Assembly (NCBI GenBank): GCA_026214975.1
Contig: CM047809.1
Span: 30,353,977-30,417,976, forward strand
Direction of reading: 5' to 3'
Origin: Gentiana macrophylla
Taxonomy: Eukaryota > Streptophyta > Magnoliopsida > Gentianales > Gentianaceae
DNA: 64,000 bases
The translations under genes were made by a program, and so were the position numbers. Each line of letters begins with the position of its first letter. Positions within the stretch are counted from its first letter, which is position 1. Below, in pieces: positions 1 to 10,791 of the stretch. The notes below the pieces were generated by a model. The model searched no databases. It was not told the DNA's origin and saw only the letters and a list, made by a program, of their open reading frames with translations.

Positions 1-577
1 AAAAAAAAAAAAAGTTGTATATGTATAAGAGTTCTTGGAATGCCAATTTTTTTTGGGGTTTGATTTTTGTTGTGTTGATGTTGGTGAAGGGTACTACTTT
101 TAATCTAGTACGGAGAAGGAGATGTTGTTGTGTTTCGTAGCGGTTTGTTCCTGGTTGACGAGCTTAGGTATGAACTAGACCTGGTTATGATGTATGTCTC
201 CAGCTTGTGGAATGATGAGGAGAAGTGGAAGGTTGGATGAATTATAGGTTGAAACTCGGTTGATGGTTTGTACTATTCAGGCGAGCATCCTTATAAGGAG
301 TTGAGTCTTCCGTCTCTACGAAGGTAAGAGCTTCGGTTTTAGTGTTCGATGTTCGGTAAAGCTCACTTGCACTTTCTTCTTTCTATTTAATCGTATATAT
401 CCCTCTCGTTCGCCCCGACCCTAGCTTAACATTACAACCTATCAAGTCCTACCTGACCCTACTAGACTTTGATTGACCTTGATTAGTGGAGATGTTTACG
501 ACGTATAAGCCTATGGTGTAACCTCGGTAAATTATACGTCTATAATCTAAACCGGTTATTGGTGATAAATGCCGAAG
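1..577 (+). mobile_element. Element B, 3' non-coding region (left part)
   Basis: This is the 3' non-coding part of an Athila-like gypsy element whose 5' LTR and genes lie off the left edge. It starts in an A-run and contains no convincing reading frame. Around 400-560 it resembles two places in element D (about 33500-33690 and 37820-37960), sharing phrases such as 'gcttaacattacaacc' and 'caagtcctac'. The region is interrupted at 577/583 by element A and resumes at 12541. It should be read together with 12541-12728 and the LTR at 12729. Confidence 0.6.
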
Positions 578-582
578 AAGCT

Positions 583-2330
583 TGTTTAGGGTGATTTTAT
601 ACGATTTCTAATGTTATATTTTATAACAATTTCCTCCATATTCGTATAATTTGCATAGAAATCAAGGGTTTAATCGAATTATTGAGCAAATGAGTTTTAA
701 AAGTGGTTAAGTGCAAATTTGTGTTAATTATGTGGTTTCATTGATAAAAATCTTTGAATATGAGATGTTACATTTTGCACGATGTTATCATGAATGTAGG
801 TACGCTTGCATGTTAAATGAGGAGCTTAAACGAAGATCAGATGAAGATTAAGAAGAAAGCTCGATTCGAATAAAGAAAGCTCGATTCGATTCGGCCCAAA
901 CTTGGTGATCAAGTATTTCAAAATATGCCACGTAACATTATATTTTGAGGCCTAAAAGATGGATTTTGAGGAAAAGAAGAAGATGCCACGAGTTTACGAG
1001 ATCAACGGATCAATATTTTCCAACGAGCTTCTACCGTAACCTGTTTTTCGATGGAAATTTGACCCGACTTAGAGGCATTTTCAGGGGAAGAGTTCTTGAC
1101 GAAAGTTGTAGATACTAAAATGAGCTTTCCAACTCATTTTGAATCACGTCAATCGGAGGTCTACAACTCAAGTTATGATTTTTTACCGAACTCTTTGGAA
1201 TTACGGACGAACCAGGAGATATTTTGGCCAAGTTTGATGCATGTTACTCCATGTGCTCCTTAATGATGATGATGATGAGTCATAACAAACTCCACATGCT
1301 ATTTTAGTGACTCCTCACCTTCACATGCAAAGTCATTATCACCTCCCACATGCTTATAACAAACTTGAGAATATTCCTTAGCATATTCTCCCAAAAATAT
1401 CTCCTCAACTACAACCTCTCCCTTATACACCTCCCTCAACTCTCCCTATAAGAACTCCCTCATTTCCATCCATAAAGGCGCCTCCTTGGTCACTTTTGGC
1501 CAAGCTTTTACTTTTCCCGTCTTTTATGTAAATACTCTGTAGGCGTTATGCCGAGAATAAATTAGAATAGTAATCTTGTTGTAATGCTTTGAGCTACGGC
1601 CCGACGATTCAAATCATAATCGAGGATGATTGGCTAAGGTCTCCAAGCTAGAACCATCGTTGTGAAGCCACCATCACCGGAATAAATAAGGATTTCGCTT
1701 TAATTCATTTTCGTAAGTTATCTTGTTCTTCCTTCATGTTTTACTTTGTTTAAGTGCAATGTGTATGAACAATATGTGTGTTGCATGATATTCAAATTTA
1801 GATACGGAAGTTGATGAATTCGTAGATTACCGTGAAGGAGAATGATAATATTCTTCCAACATACGTAAGTTGAGGGTGAATGTTATTAGATTAGGATTTA
1901 TATCCATATCTTTGATCCGTAAATGCTTTAGTTGTACCGAGAGTGGTGAACTAATTAAAAGGCGATGAACCGAAAGGAAAATGCCTCTTTAGCGAGATAA
2001 TAATCCAAGAACTTACGAATGAATATGTGTCTTTCTTGTTATTTTCGGTGGGGTGGTGGATCAATGGTGTGTTCTAGTTATTTTAATCTTTCTTTAAACA
2101 AATTTTCACGTATCGTCTTTCTTTTCACGTTTGCTACCTTAGTTTGTTAATTGAAAATCCGAGATCATAATCATCAACTTTATAAAAGAAATCGAAGGCA
2201 AAGACTCTTTTTCGTACAAGTCCTCTGGATACGATCCGGTTTCACCACTAGCCGCGAGCCTTCGACTGGGAAGTGACATCGGTTTTATTTTATTACTTGT
2301 TATCTTTTGCTTTGTATAAAACCGCGAACA
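583..2330 (+). repeat. Element A 5' LTR
   Basis: The LTR begins TGTTTAGGG and ends CGCGAACA, and matches the 3' LTR at 10792-12535. A TATA-like TATAAG lies at 1447. The preceding five bases are AAGCT, the target duplication. Differences from the partner LTR are mostly one- or two-base changes and gaps near CTG or CAG (around 1190-1215, 1530, 1580-1610 and 2255-2275). The first 150 bases resemble the starts of the C and J LTRs. Confidence 0.93.
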
Positions 2331-2336
2331 AGTTTT

Positions 2337-2354
2337 TGGCGCCGTTGCCGGGAC
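2337..2354 (+). other. Element A primer-binding site (tRNA-Asp)
   Basis: TGGCGCCGTTGCCGGGAC starts six bases after the LTR end. It matches the complement of the 3' end of plant tRNA-Asp except that one G of the GGGGA run is missing. This is where minus-strand DNA synthesis would start. An A-rich leader with several homopolymers follows to about 2970. Confidence 0.9.
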
Positions 2355-2971
2355 TTGCACGGAAAGTTTTCGTTTTGGTTTTGTTGTCAACTAAGTTATC
2401 TCATTTTCGTTTTAAAAAATAAAAAATAAAAAAAAAAAAAAATCTTTCGGTAATTACGAGAGAGAGAAAAAATATTTTCTTTTCGTTCGCTTCGCATTCG
2501 TATTAGTTTTATAGTATTTTGTTTCTTTTATTTTGTTTAGACTGTTTCGATCCTGTTTTAGTATAGTTTTTTTTGTAATTCTAAAAAAAAAAATTTAAAA
2601 AAAAATTTTTTTAAAAAATTCTCGATAAATACCGAGTGGATTCGGTAATTACCGAGAAAGAGAGAAAAGAAACACGGAACACGTTTCAATCATTGAGGTT
2701 GGGTGATGGATTCTCGGTGAATCCCACTCTGCGGAAGCATAAGGATAAAATCCCGAAACCTCGTGATTTAGGTGTTGGTGCCCAAACGTAGTTTATGCAA
2801 ACTCGAACTCACGGGGACCACTTTTGTATAATCCGGAGATAGAAGCGAACCATCGCCGACCAAACAGACGCGTTTGGCCCGGCTCACGGACCAACGGACG
2901 AGGAACCACGGAAGGAAACAATCTCGAAGGATACGTTGAGGAGAAGCTCAAGTAGGAGCCCAGTTGAAGAA

Positions 2972-4364
2972 ATGGCAGAGCAACGGACATTGGCGAGACT
3001 TTGCCATGCCATCTATCGTGAAAGTTAATCCGCGGTCGTGATTCCCAAATCACGGCCGATAATTTCGAACTCAAAACTTCTTTAATCAATTTGGTAAGAG
3101 GTTCCACATTTCATGGATTTTCCATCGAGGACCCGCACGATCACATTCACTCATTTCTAGAATAAATGCGGGACTATTTTAATCAAAGGGGTCACCGAGG
3201 ACGCCCTAAAGATGAAACTTTTTCCTTCTCACTTTGAAGGGAGAAGCGAAAGAATGGTATAAATCCTTACGGTCGAATCCATTACTTCGTGGGAGGAGTT
3301 GGAGAAAGAATTTCGAGCCGATTTTCCACCGCAAAGACGGCTCATCTTCCGAATCGAGATATTCACTTTTGTGCAACTGAGAAGGAATCTTTTACGATGC
3401 GTGGAGACGATTTAAGACTCTCTTGAGAAAGTGCCCCACCATGAAATTTGGACAAACAAAGATTGATCAACACTTTCTACAAAGTGGTTTGGTGAATTGA
3501 CTAAGGGGATGGTGAATAGTTCTCACTGGAGGTGCATTTCGAGAAAGACACACGATGAGGATGGATGTTGTTTGAAGATATTGCAAAGTATAATTATGCC
3601 CCTACCTACGCAGTGCGCCCAATCGTAAAAGCTCGATCGCAGGAAGTATGAGGTAGATGAGACCACGTCTCTAAAAGCTCGATTGGCCGCGCACTACGAA
3701 GCAAGTGACGGCAATGAATGTTCAAAGTCTTGTGTGTGACAATTGCCATGGCCAAGGCCATCGTAGTAATCAATGCCGGCTTGACCCGATCTCACAGTCA
3801 AAGCTATTTCAAAACAATGTCGTTTGCCAAAATTGCGATACCGTTGGGCACGCATTCCATCGATGTCATCTATTGTTGCATTCGGAAGAAGTGAATACAT
3901 TCACTTCTCAAAATTATCGACCTTCGGGTCGAATCAAAACACTCAAGGATTCAATTATAACCGAACCACCCTGGTTTCCGATGGAGTGACCTTCCGGCAA
4001 AGCAAACCCCATCATTTTCAGGCCCCAGGCCTAATCAAAGCAATTTTCAATCCAACTATCGACCAAACATGGAACACCAATCCACCGCAAAATCAAAATC
4101 AATCATTTCGAGATCTTAGAACAAAAGTTGAGCGAGCAAATCACGGCCAACACTCAATTGGCAAATGCTTTAAGTACTCTGACCAGTACAGTGAGAAATT
4201 TGGAGGTGCAAATGGGACAAATTTCGGGCAAGCAAGCAAGTCGACCTCAAGGTCGGTGCCGAGTTTTTCTTGAGAAGAACCCCGAGGGGTTAATCTGGTC
4301 CAAAATGACCGAGAATTCTTGCACCGATCTCATTGCACCATGGAACTATGGTCAAGATGAGTGA
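2972..4364 (+). pseudogene. gag: Element A gag, frame-broken
   Basis: The likely start is the ATG at 2972 (MAEQRTLARL). Across shifting frames it shows the Athila gag core: EDPHDHIHSFLE near 3130, EDALKMKLFP near 3200, SITSWEELEKEFRADFPPQ near 3280 and a following arginine-rich stretch. From 3735 to 3866 one frame holds two CX2CX4HX4C zinc knuckles, CDNCHGQGHRSNQC and CQNCDTVGHAFHRC, which bind RNA in the capsid protein. A coiled-coil-like tail with NLEVQMGQISGKQASRP lies near 4195-4240. Several frameshifts and stops break the frame, so it is called a pseudogene. How many breaks are real is uncertain. Confidence 0.8.
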
Positions 4365-4879
4365 ATGCTATAAAAGCGAGGAGTGGGAAAGCGGTTGGCG
4401 GTCAGGCCAACCAGAGGAAGCAGTAGCCCCTCCCGTGAGCAGAGACGCAGGAGGGGAAGATCTTTGTTCTCCTCGGAAGGATGTTGGGACTACTATTGAT
4501 CCAAGTGAAAGAGAAAATTCGAAGAAAAGGTGAAAGTTGAGAATTACGATGATGAAGAGAATATCTTTGAGAAGAAGTCGATTCTAAGTTAAGTTCGGGA
4601 AGCATGTGAGGTGGAAGGATAGGGAAGACAAAGCAATCAATGATAAGACGGCAAAGAAGCACTTTCTTGAGGAAGACTTTGTTGATCTCCTTACCCACCT
4701 AGCAAAAACAAGTTTGTCATTAACAATCGATAAAGAATATAAGAAGGTTATCGACTTGCTCAAGAATACTTGAGGCAAACATTCCATTAGTTGATCTTTT
4801 GATAGGAATGCCAAAGTATACAAAGTTTATAAAGGACGCAGAAGTTAAAAAAGAAGCTCCAAGAGCTCGAGCACATAGT

Positions 4880-5345
4880 ATTGAATGGAGAATGCTCAAA
4901 GCAATCAGCCAGACTAAACTTCCGTGAAGTGCCACGACCTGGTAGATTTACGATTTCGTGTACTATTGGGAGCAGGACTTCCACAATGTTTTGTGCGATT
5001 CGGGAGCATCAATCAACTGATGTCTACGTCAATCTTCCAATCTCTTGGATTGGATCAATCTATTACGCTTAAACCTATTTCTCTTCAACTTGGCGATAGA
5101 AGTGTGAAATATGCAAGGGAATTGTAGAAGATGTATTGGTCAAGGTTAAGAACTTCATATACCCGGTGATTGGGTAATCATGGATATGACCAACGATAAG
5201 AAAACCCCCTTGATCCTTGGAAGACCTTTTCTTGCAACCGCCCGTGCCTTACTAGATTCCCACGGTGGCGAAGTAACCTTACATTTGGAGGATGAGAGTA
5301 TAAAGTTCAATGTGGGTAATGCGTTGAAGCACCCGTCGGTGACAC
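4880..5345 (+). pseudogene. pol: Element A aspartic protease domain, frame-broken
   Basis: This is a retroviral-type protease that would cut the Gag-Pol polyprotein. Around 4985-5010 the active-site region is split across frames, where the family has a DSGAS-like motif. It is followed by STSIFQSLGLDQS and LQLGDRSVKYA (5022-5115). The flap-end signature TPLILGRPFLATARALLDSHGG is readable at 5205-5265, then LHLEDESIKFNV. The order matches the protease of element C. Frame changes near 5000, 5120 and 5170 prevent one continuous product. Confidence 0.75.
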
Positions 5346-5689
5346 TTGTTTAGCTATTGAGGACGATTTCATCACGATGAGTATGATAAACAAGTGTTCA
5401 TGGGTAGTTGGGATGAGGAAGAATTCAATAAACTATCTCGCAACTTGGACTAATGAGGAGTGGATAAAATTTTTAGAAGAGATTGACAAGGAAAGTTCGA
5501 TTACCACGAGGTGGTAGGAAAGAAGATGAGGAGAGGCATGGTGATATGCCCAGATTTGCAAAAAGGAGATGAGGCCCTCTGTCTGCTGGGAGGCCATGAT
5601 GCTTCATAGCCCTTATAATAAGCTTGGAGATCTAGAGCTTAAGGAGATAAATTGAGACCAAGTGTGGAGAAGCCACCGTCGATTTAGTG

Positions 5690-6815
5690 TTGAAACCCTT
5701 GCCTCAACACTTGAAATACATTTTTCTCGAGGGACGGTGATAAGCTCCTTTGATCATTTCATCTAAGTTAGAACCGAAGGAGGAAGAAAAGCTTATCAAA
5801 GTCTTTGCAAGATAATATCCTCGCCTTTGGTTGGCAAGTGGGAGATATTATTAAGGATAAGCCACGATATCTGTATGCATAAGATCGGACTGTTGAGGAT
5901 CGAAGAAGGTGCGACAGCCTCAGAGAAGGCTAAACCCTCACATGCAGGAAATCGTTAAGAAGGAAATCATCAAATTGCTTGACATGGGTATCATCTACCC
6001 AATAGCCGATAGTGAATGGGTAAGCCCCACTCAGGTGGTGCCAAAGAAAGGAGGGATAACTATTGAAAAGAATGAAAAGGGGGAAGAGATTGCCTTACGA
6101 CAAGTCACTGGTTATAGAGTTTGCATCGACTACAGAAGACTAAATGAGGTAACTCTAAAAGACCACTTCCCTTTGCCATTCATTGACCAGCTCCTTGAGA
6201 GGCTTAGTGGCAAGCAATTTTATTGTTTTTGGATGGCTATTCGGATACTTTCGGATAGCTACGATTTAATCGATCAAGAAAAGACTACCTTCACCGCCTC
6301 TCTGGTACCTTCGCCATCGAAGAATGCCATTTGGTCTCTCGCAATGCACCGGCTACATTTCAAAGATGTATGCTGGCTATTTTCAATGGTTTAGTGGAGA
6401 AGGTGATGGAAATTTTTATGGATGACTTCTCAGTATTCGGGACAGATTTAGACCTCTGCTTACACAATCTTGATAAAGTTCTCATCCCGGTGCATGAGAA
6501 GGACTTAGTCTTAAATTGGGAGAAGTGCCACCTAATGGTGGAAGAAGGAATTGTTCTTGGACACAAGGTGTCCAAGGAAGGTATAGAGGTTGACAAAGCG
6601 AAGGTAAAAGCTATTGAAAAAATGACATACCCTAAAAATGTAAGAGAAGTAAGAGGATTCTTGGGTCATGTTGGATTCTATAGCGGTTCATTAAAGACTT
6701 TTCTAAGATAGCCAAGCCTTTGTCAACTCTCTTAAGAGAGGATGTGAAATTTGTTTTCACCCCTGAGTGTGAAAGAGCTTTTAAAGAATTAAAAGACAAG
6801 TTGATTACCTCGCCA
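5690..6815 (+). pseudogene. pol: Element A reverse transcriptase, frame-broken
   Basis: This is the RNA-dependent DNA polymerase of a Ty3/gypsy element. The linker LKPLPQHLKYIFLE lies near 5692. The RT core in 5909-6394 has QRRLNPHMQEIVKKEI, PTQVVPKKGGI, VCIDYRRLNEVT and DHFPLPFIDQLLERLSG. The block holding the first catalytic aspartate (YCFLDGYSGY in relatives) is disrupted at about 6220-6265 by a one-base loss and nearby changes. A second frame, 6331-6711, holds APATFQRCMLAIF, the catalytic IFMDDFSVFG, VLGHKVSKEGIEVDKAK and FLGHVGFY. A further frameshift follows at about 6685. C has the same domain better preserved. Confidence 0.88.
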
Positions 6816-6819
6816 ATTC

Positions 6820-7215
6820 TTATAGCACCCAACCTGAAAGCTCCTTCGAGCTTATGTGTGATGCTTCTAATTATGCGATCGGAGCGGTGCTAGTCGAGAG
6901 AGTGGACGGCGGTGTTCCAACCTATCTACTACGCTAGTCACACTTTAAACCCAGCACAAGTAAATTATGCAACAACTGAGAAGGAGTTGTTGGCAGTAGT
7001 TTTTGCCATGGATAAATTTAGAAGCTATTTGCTTGGGTCGGAAGTTACAGTCTGGACAGACCATTCTGCATTGAAGTATCTGTTGAGCAAGGCTGATGCC
7101 AAGCCTCGTTTGATGAGATGGATCTTGATTTTACAAGAGTTTGATGTTCATATCCGGGACAAGAAGGGTAGCAAGAATGTGGTAGCTGATCACATGTCTC
7201 GGCTGACCGATGATC
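6820..7215 (+). pseudogene. pol: Element A RNase H domain
   Basis: This domain removes the RNA strand of the RNA-DNA hybrid. Reading first out of frame near 6840-6900 and then in 6912-7215, it shows CDASNYAIGAV-like sequence, [79 protein letters not shown] and NVVADHMSRL. This is the complete motif set for a gypsy RNase H. One frame break lies near 6905. The open frame runs on to 7370, into the integrase linker. Confidence 0.88.
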
Positions 7216-7299
7216 ATCAAATAGAGTCGGATGAGATTGGAATTGATTTTCCAACTGAGCAACTCATGACTATTGATGTGTGCGAGGTTATTCCTGCCC

Positions 7300-8480
7300 G
7301 TACTGGAAAAGGTTCTCCTTGGTTTGCACCTTTTCGCAAACTTCTTGAGCGGCAGATATCTGGACCCTGACCTGACATATCAGCAAAAGAAGAAATTCTT
7401 TTCGGATTTGAACTATTATGTGTGGGACGACCCTATTCTCTTCAAGCGTTGTAAGGATGGATTACTCCGTAGGTGTGTCCCTGAGTTCGAGCAGAGGGAC
7501 ATTATAGAGCAATGCCATGACGGGACTGGGAGGTCATTATGGAGCCTGGGAAGGCTGCTGCGAAGATTTTCGATCCGGTTTCTACTTGGCCGACAATTTT
7601 TAAGGATACAGAGAGTTTTGTAAAGGTTGTGACCGGTGCCGCCAAGACCGGTAAACTTTCTCGGCGAATGGACATGCCCCTACACCCCATTCAACAATGT
7701 GAAGTTTTCGACGATGGGGTATTGACTTCATGGGACCGTTTCCATCCTCGTATGGGAACAAGTACATTTCTCAGTGCGTTGACTACGTGTCAAAATGGGT
7801 AGAGGCAATAGCAAACATCGCGGAACGACCACAAGGTGGTCAAGAGCTTCCCGAGAAAAACATTTTTACACGGTTTGGTTGTCCACGAGCTCTCATCGGT
7901 GACGAGGAACTCACTTACGCAATACTCCATTAGAAAAGATTTTAGAACGATATGGGGTGAAACACAAAACTGCTACCCCTATCACCCTCAGACGAGTGGA
8001 CAAGTTGAAGTAAGTAACCGAAGCACGAAAAGCATTCTTGAGAAGACGGTGAATTCTCATAGGACGGATTGGAGCCGTAAACTGGATGATGTACTGGGCC
8101 TGGGGCGACTTTCAAAACTCCTATTGGCACGTCTCCGTTTGAGATGGTTTATGGTAAGGCTCGCCACACCGCCAATCGAGCTTGAGCACGAGCAGCATTC
8201 GGGCTATTAAATTCTTAAACTTTGATGCCCGATTATGCAGAGAAAAGCGATTGTTGCGATTGCGCAGGAGCTTGATGAGTTCGAGACTCCAGTGCCTCAC
8301 GAGAGCTCAAGAATCGATGAAGGAGAGGACTAAACTTCTTCACGACAAGAAAATCAAGCATAGAGAATTCAAAAGAGGCGAATGGGTTTTACTATATAAT
8401 ACCAGGTTACATCTGCTTTTCTGGTAAGCTACGCACCCGTTGGTCCGGCCCCTTTGAAATTTCTCGAGTTTTCCTAGTGG
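7300..8480 (+). pseudogene. pol: Element A integrase, frame-broken
   Basis: This is the enzyme that joins the cDNA to the genome. The linker (PWFAPF near 7318) and N-terminal region (YYVWDDPILFKRCKDGLLRRCVPEFEQRD) are readable in 7390-7510. The zinc-binding and core blocks are split over frames: [13 protein letters not shown] near 7731, [13 protein letters not shown] near 7775, [14 protein letters not shown] near 7857 and [31 protein letters not shown] from 7978. The C-terminal part (NFDARLCREKRLL, then KREFKRGEWVLLYNTRLHL) lies at 8215-8420. At least six frame changes are needed, so no active protein can be made from this copy. Confidence 0.85.
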
Positions 8481-8545
8481 AGCCGTCGAATTGAAAAATA
8501 AGCAGGAGAGTTGTTGAGTGAATGGTCATCGGTTGAAACACTATA

Positions 8546-8746
8546 TTGGTCAACAAAAGGAACGCACTGCTGGTTTTCCATCTAAACGACGTCCCTAGTC
8601 AAGACAGCTCCGATCTTTTGGAACCCGATGATTTACGTCTCTGTGAATTCTTTGATGATATTGTGATTACTGATGATACACCTCAGCTTGTGGAACTGAA
8701 ATCTAAAAAGAAGAAGAGAAGAATCATAGGAACTAAGTGGATCTGA
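8546..8746 (+). CDS. Element A pol C-terminal extension
   Basis: This is a 66-codon open stretch just past the integrase. It has an acidic run (DSSDLLEPDDLRLCEFFDDIV) followed by a basic cluster (SKKKKRRIIGTKW). C has the same layout at 26340-26580: an acidic ESDDDD stretch, then RKNKKKRVSVVW. That shared design suggests a real C-terminal tail of Pol rather than a chance frame. It begins inside the integrase end, near a 'VNGHRLKKY'-like block that is out of frame here. Its function is not known. The basic cluster could act in nuclear entry or chromatin binding, which is inference only. Confidence 0.5.
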   Translation: MVNKRNALLVFHLNDVPSQDSSDLLEPDDLRLCEFFDDIVITDDTPQLVELKSKKKKRRIIGTKWI

Positions 8747-8919
8747 AGTTTATCGATATGGCCAATACGTTGGCGAGACTTTGTTTTTGTGGGATCCATA
8801 CTATTGACCCGAGGAAATCAAGAATGATTCGGAAAGAGGCCTCACCGGCCCGACCGGGTTGAAAATTTTTGGGTTGTCGAGCAAACGACATTAACCAAAA
8901 GCGCTACGGGAGGCAACCC

Positions 8920-8952
<33 letters not shown>

Positions 8953-9667
8953 CAAAACTCTACATTTTGCATTATACTTTACTCATACTTTGGATAATAG
9001 TTTTCCAATACTTGAATTGATTTTCATTTTGTTTCACCAAGTCTCGGGATGAATGTTTGAATGTCATTTAAAGGAACGATTAGGAGGTTATCCAAAAATC
9101 GAGGAGTACAAAGAAAAATTCAAATGCATCATTTCTTAGATTTAGGTTGTTAGAACAATTTGAAATAACCCTTGAGGATCTGGGTATAAAAGACTCATAG
9201 TTAATACTTTGTCACATATTTCATATCATGACCTAGTACATTTTAAATTTTCAAATAATGTGTGACATGTATTAGTTTAACTACTATGCAACTAAGGGAA
9301 TAGGAAATTCAAAGCTAACCCGAGTTGAAATTTTATTGTCTAGTCGAGCTCCCGACTATAATTAAGCCCTACTAGGACGGTAACCTAGATATCTTTTTTT
9401 TTTTGTCTGTAGTTTATTTCTGTCTTTATTCCATGATATTGCTTTGTCTATCATCTTTTGTGCCCCTATCCCCGAGGTAACGTCTTGTTTTCCCATGGTG
9501 TGCAGGATTTTTGCGATAGCGATTGTGAGCTTTTAGATAAATCGGTTACCGGTGGATGGTCCACGATCTCTTGATTTCATCGAGCATTTCGAGTCGATTC
9601 TAGGCCACTTCCGAATTGCCACTTTCGAACCACAATCGGCTAAGTGTTCTTTTCTTTTACATTCTCG

Positions 9668-9711
9668 CACAACCCGAGGACATGTTGTGATTTAAGTGTG
9701 GGGAGGGAATA
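9668..9711 (+). promoter_or_regulatory. Element A internal hairpin plus purine tract
   Basis: The stem is CACAAC (9668-9673) with GTTGTG (9684-9689), closing a 10-base loop that contains GAGGAC. The tract 'ttaagtgtggggaggga' follows. C has the same loop core with a different but still complementary stem at 27065-27086. The tract resembles the terminal polypurine tract and could act as a second plus-strand primer or as an RNA signal. Confidence 0.55.
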
Positions 9712-10224
9712 GTCGGTTATATGTATCTACCATTTGCTTAAATTATTTTGATTCTATGCTAAATGGGCTAAATTTTCAAATTTTTGTTTATTCCCGAGTA
9801 AACAATGCATATCTTTGTTCGTTATTTTTATAGTCATTAATGCTATATTCCGTATGTTCGATAAGTTAGTTGTTTCACCCAATATATTTTTCACGAGCCA
9901 TAGTGAATGATGAGCTAAATTATAAAGCTATACCCCTTTTTGATTAGTGATTTTTGATTATCTTATAAGTCATGTGCTTAGTGCTAACGTATGTATCGTG
10001 AAAATTATGATAGTTTGTGTTTATAGCCAGAGTATGATATATTGTGAATATCTGAACGTTTGAATGTGATAAGTGAAACATAACTAATGTTCTTGCACAA
10101 TAATTAACAAATAAATCATTGCTTGAGGTGTTATGCTCAAGAGGTTTGAATTGCTTTTAGCATGTTAACCACTCGCCGCGTAAATCTCGAAAAAGTAATC
10201 AATTGTGTGTGTCGAAAGTGGTCG

Positions 10225-10385
10225 ATGATTTGAGTGCGGTAGGGCATTATCTCGAAATGTCCTATACCACTATGATGACCAAAAGCTCACGACGATGAGA
10301 AAAAAGTCGCCTTATGATTTGAGTAGATAGGGGATTATCTCGAAATTTCCTATTCTAGTATGACGGGCAAAAGCTCATTCTGATG
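10225..10385 (+). repeat. Two-unit hairpin repeat in element A 3' region
   Basis: Two units with a period of about 88 bases both start 'atgatttgag', continue with a 'ataggg' or 'gtaggg' segment and a later 'cctat' segment that can pair with it, and end 'caaaagctca'. C has the same pair at 27544-27705 with a period of 87. The conservation of both units in two diverged elements suggests selection. Confidence 0.6.
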
Positions 10386-10753
10386 TGTGTTGAAAAAAAA
10401 AGAAAAAAAAAATTTATTATTATGAATAAGTTAAGGACTTAGTTATCATATACCTTATCCCCAGTATAATGTGACAGATATGTTGTAGGGATTATCCTCT
10501 GAGTATATCAGAATGGCCCTAGATATATTCTATCATTCTTTTCAGGATATGTCACGTTTTGTAGGGTACATCTTATAAGTATCATTATTACTAGTTTGAA
10601 GGGGGTATTAGCTAGTTTGCTTTGAATTTTTCAAGTTTGGACTTAGTGGAAGTTTTCTATGGCTATGCACACACATCGGGTGAACCTCGATTTATTGAGT
10701 ATATGTTGTATTTCTTGAGGTGTCTATCTTTTCGAGCCTTGATTCTTGTTTTG

Positions 10754-10791
10754 TTTTGCTCGGGACGAGCAAAAGCTAAGTGTGGGGGAGT
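10754..10791 (+). promoter_or_regulatory. Element A terminal hairpin and polypurine tract
   Basis: A perfect 9-bp stem, TTTTGCTCG (10754-10762) with CGAGCAAAA (10766-10774), has a GGA loop. 'gctaagtgtgggggagt' follows and runs to the LTR start at 10792. The purine tract is the expected primer for plus-strand DNA. The hairpin has counterparts in B, C and F with compensatory changes. Confidence 0.75.

Larger units (their letters stand above)
8750..10753 (+). other. Element A 3' non-coding region
   Basis: About 2 kb without a credible reading frame. It contains the phrase 'gcgctacgggaggcaaccc' near 8901, shared with C (26726) and D (35575), then a 29-base A-run at 8924-8952. Further on are an internal hairpin plus purine tract (9668-9711), a two-unit repeat (10225-10385) and the terminal hairpin and polypurine tract. 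The order of these parts is the same in element C, so the region is probably functional RNA rather than filler. Confidence 0.7.

Noticed and set aside
2793..3107. 104-codon reverse-strand frame
   Set aside because: It lies opposite the gag start region of A and shows no domain; a shadow frame.
8924..8952. 29-base A-run as a LINE or processed-gene poly(A) tail
   Set aside because: It is inside the continuous 3' region of A, with A-type sequence on both sides and no target duplication. It is more likely a homopolymer expansion.
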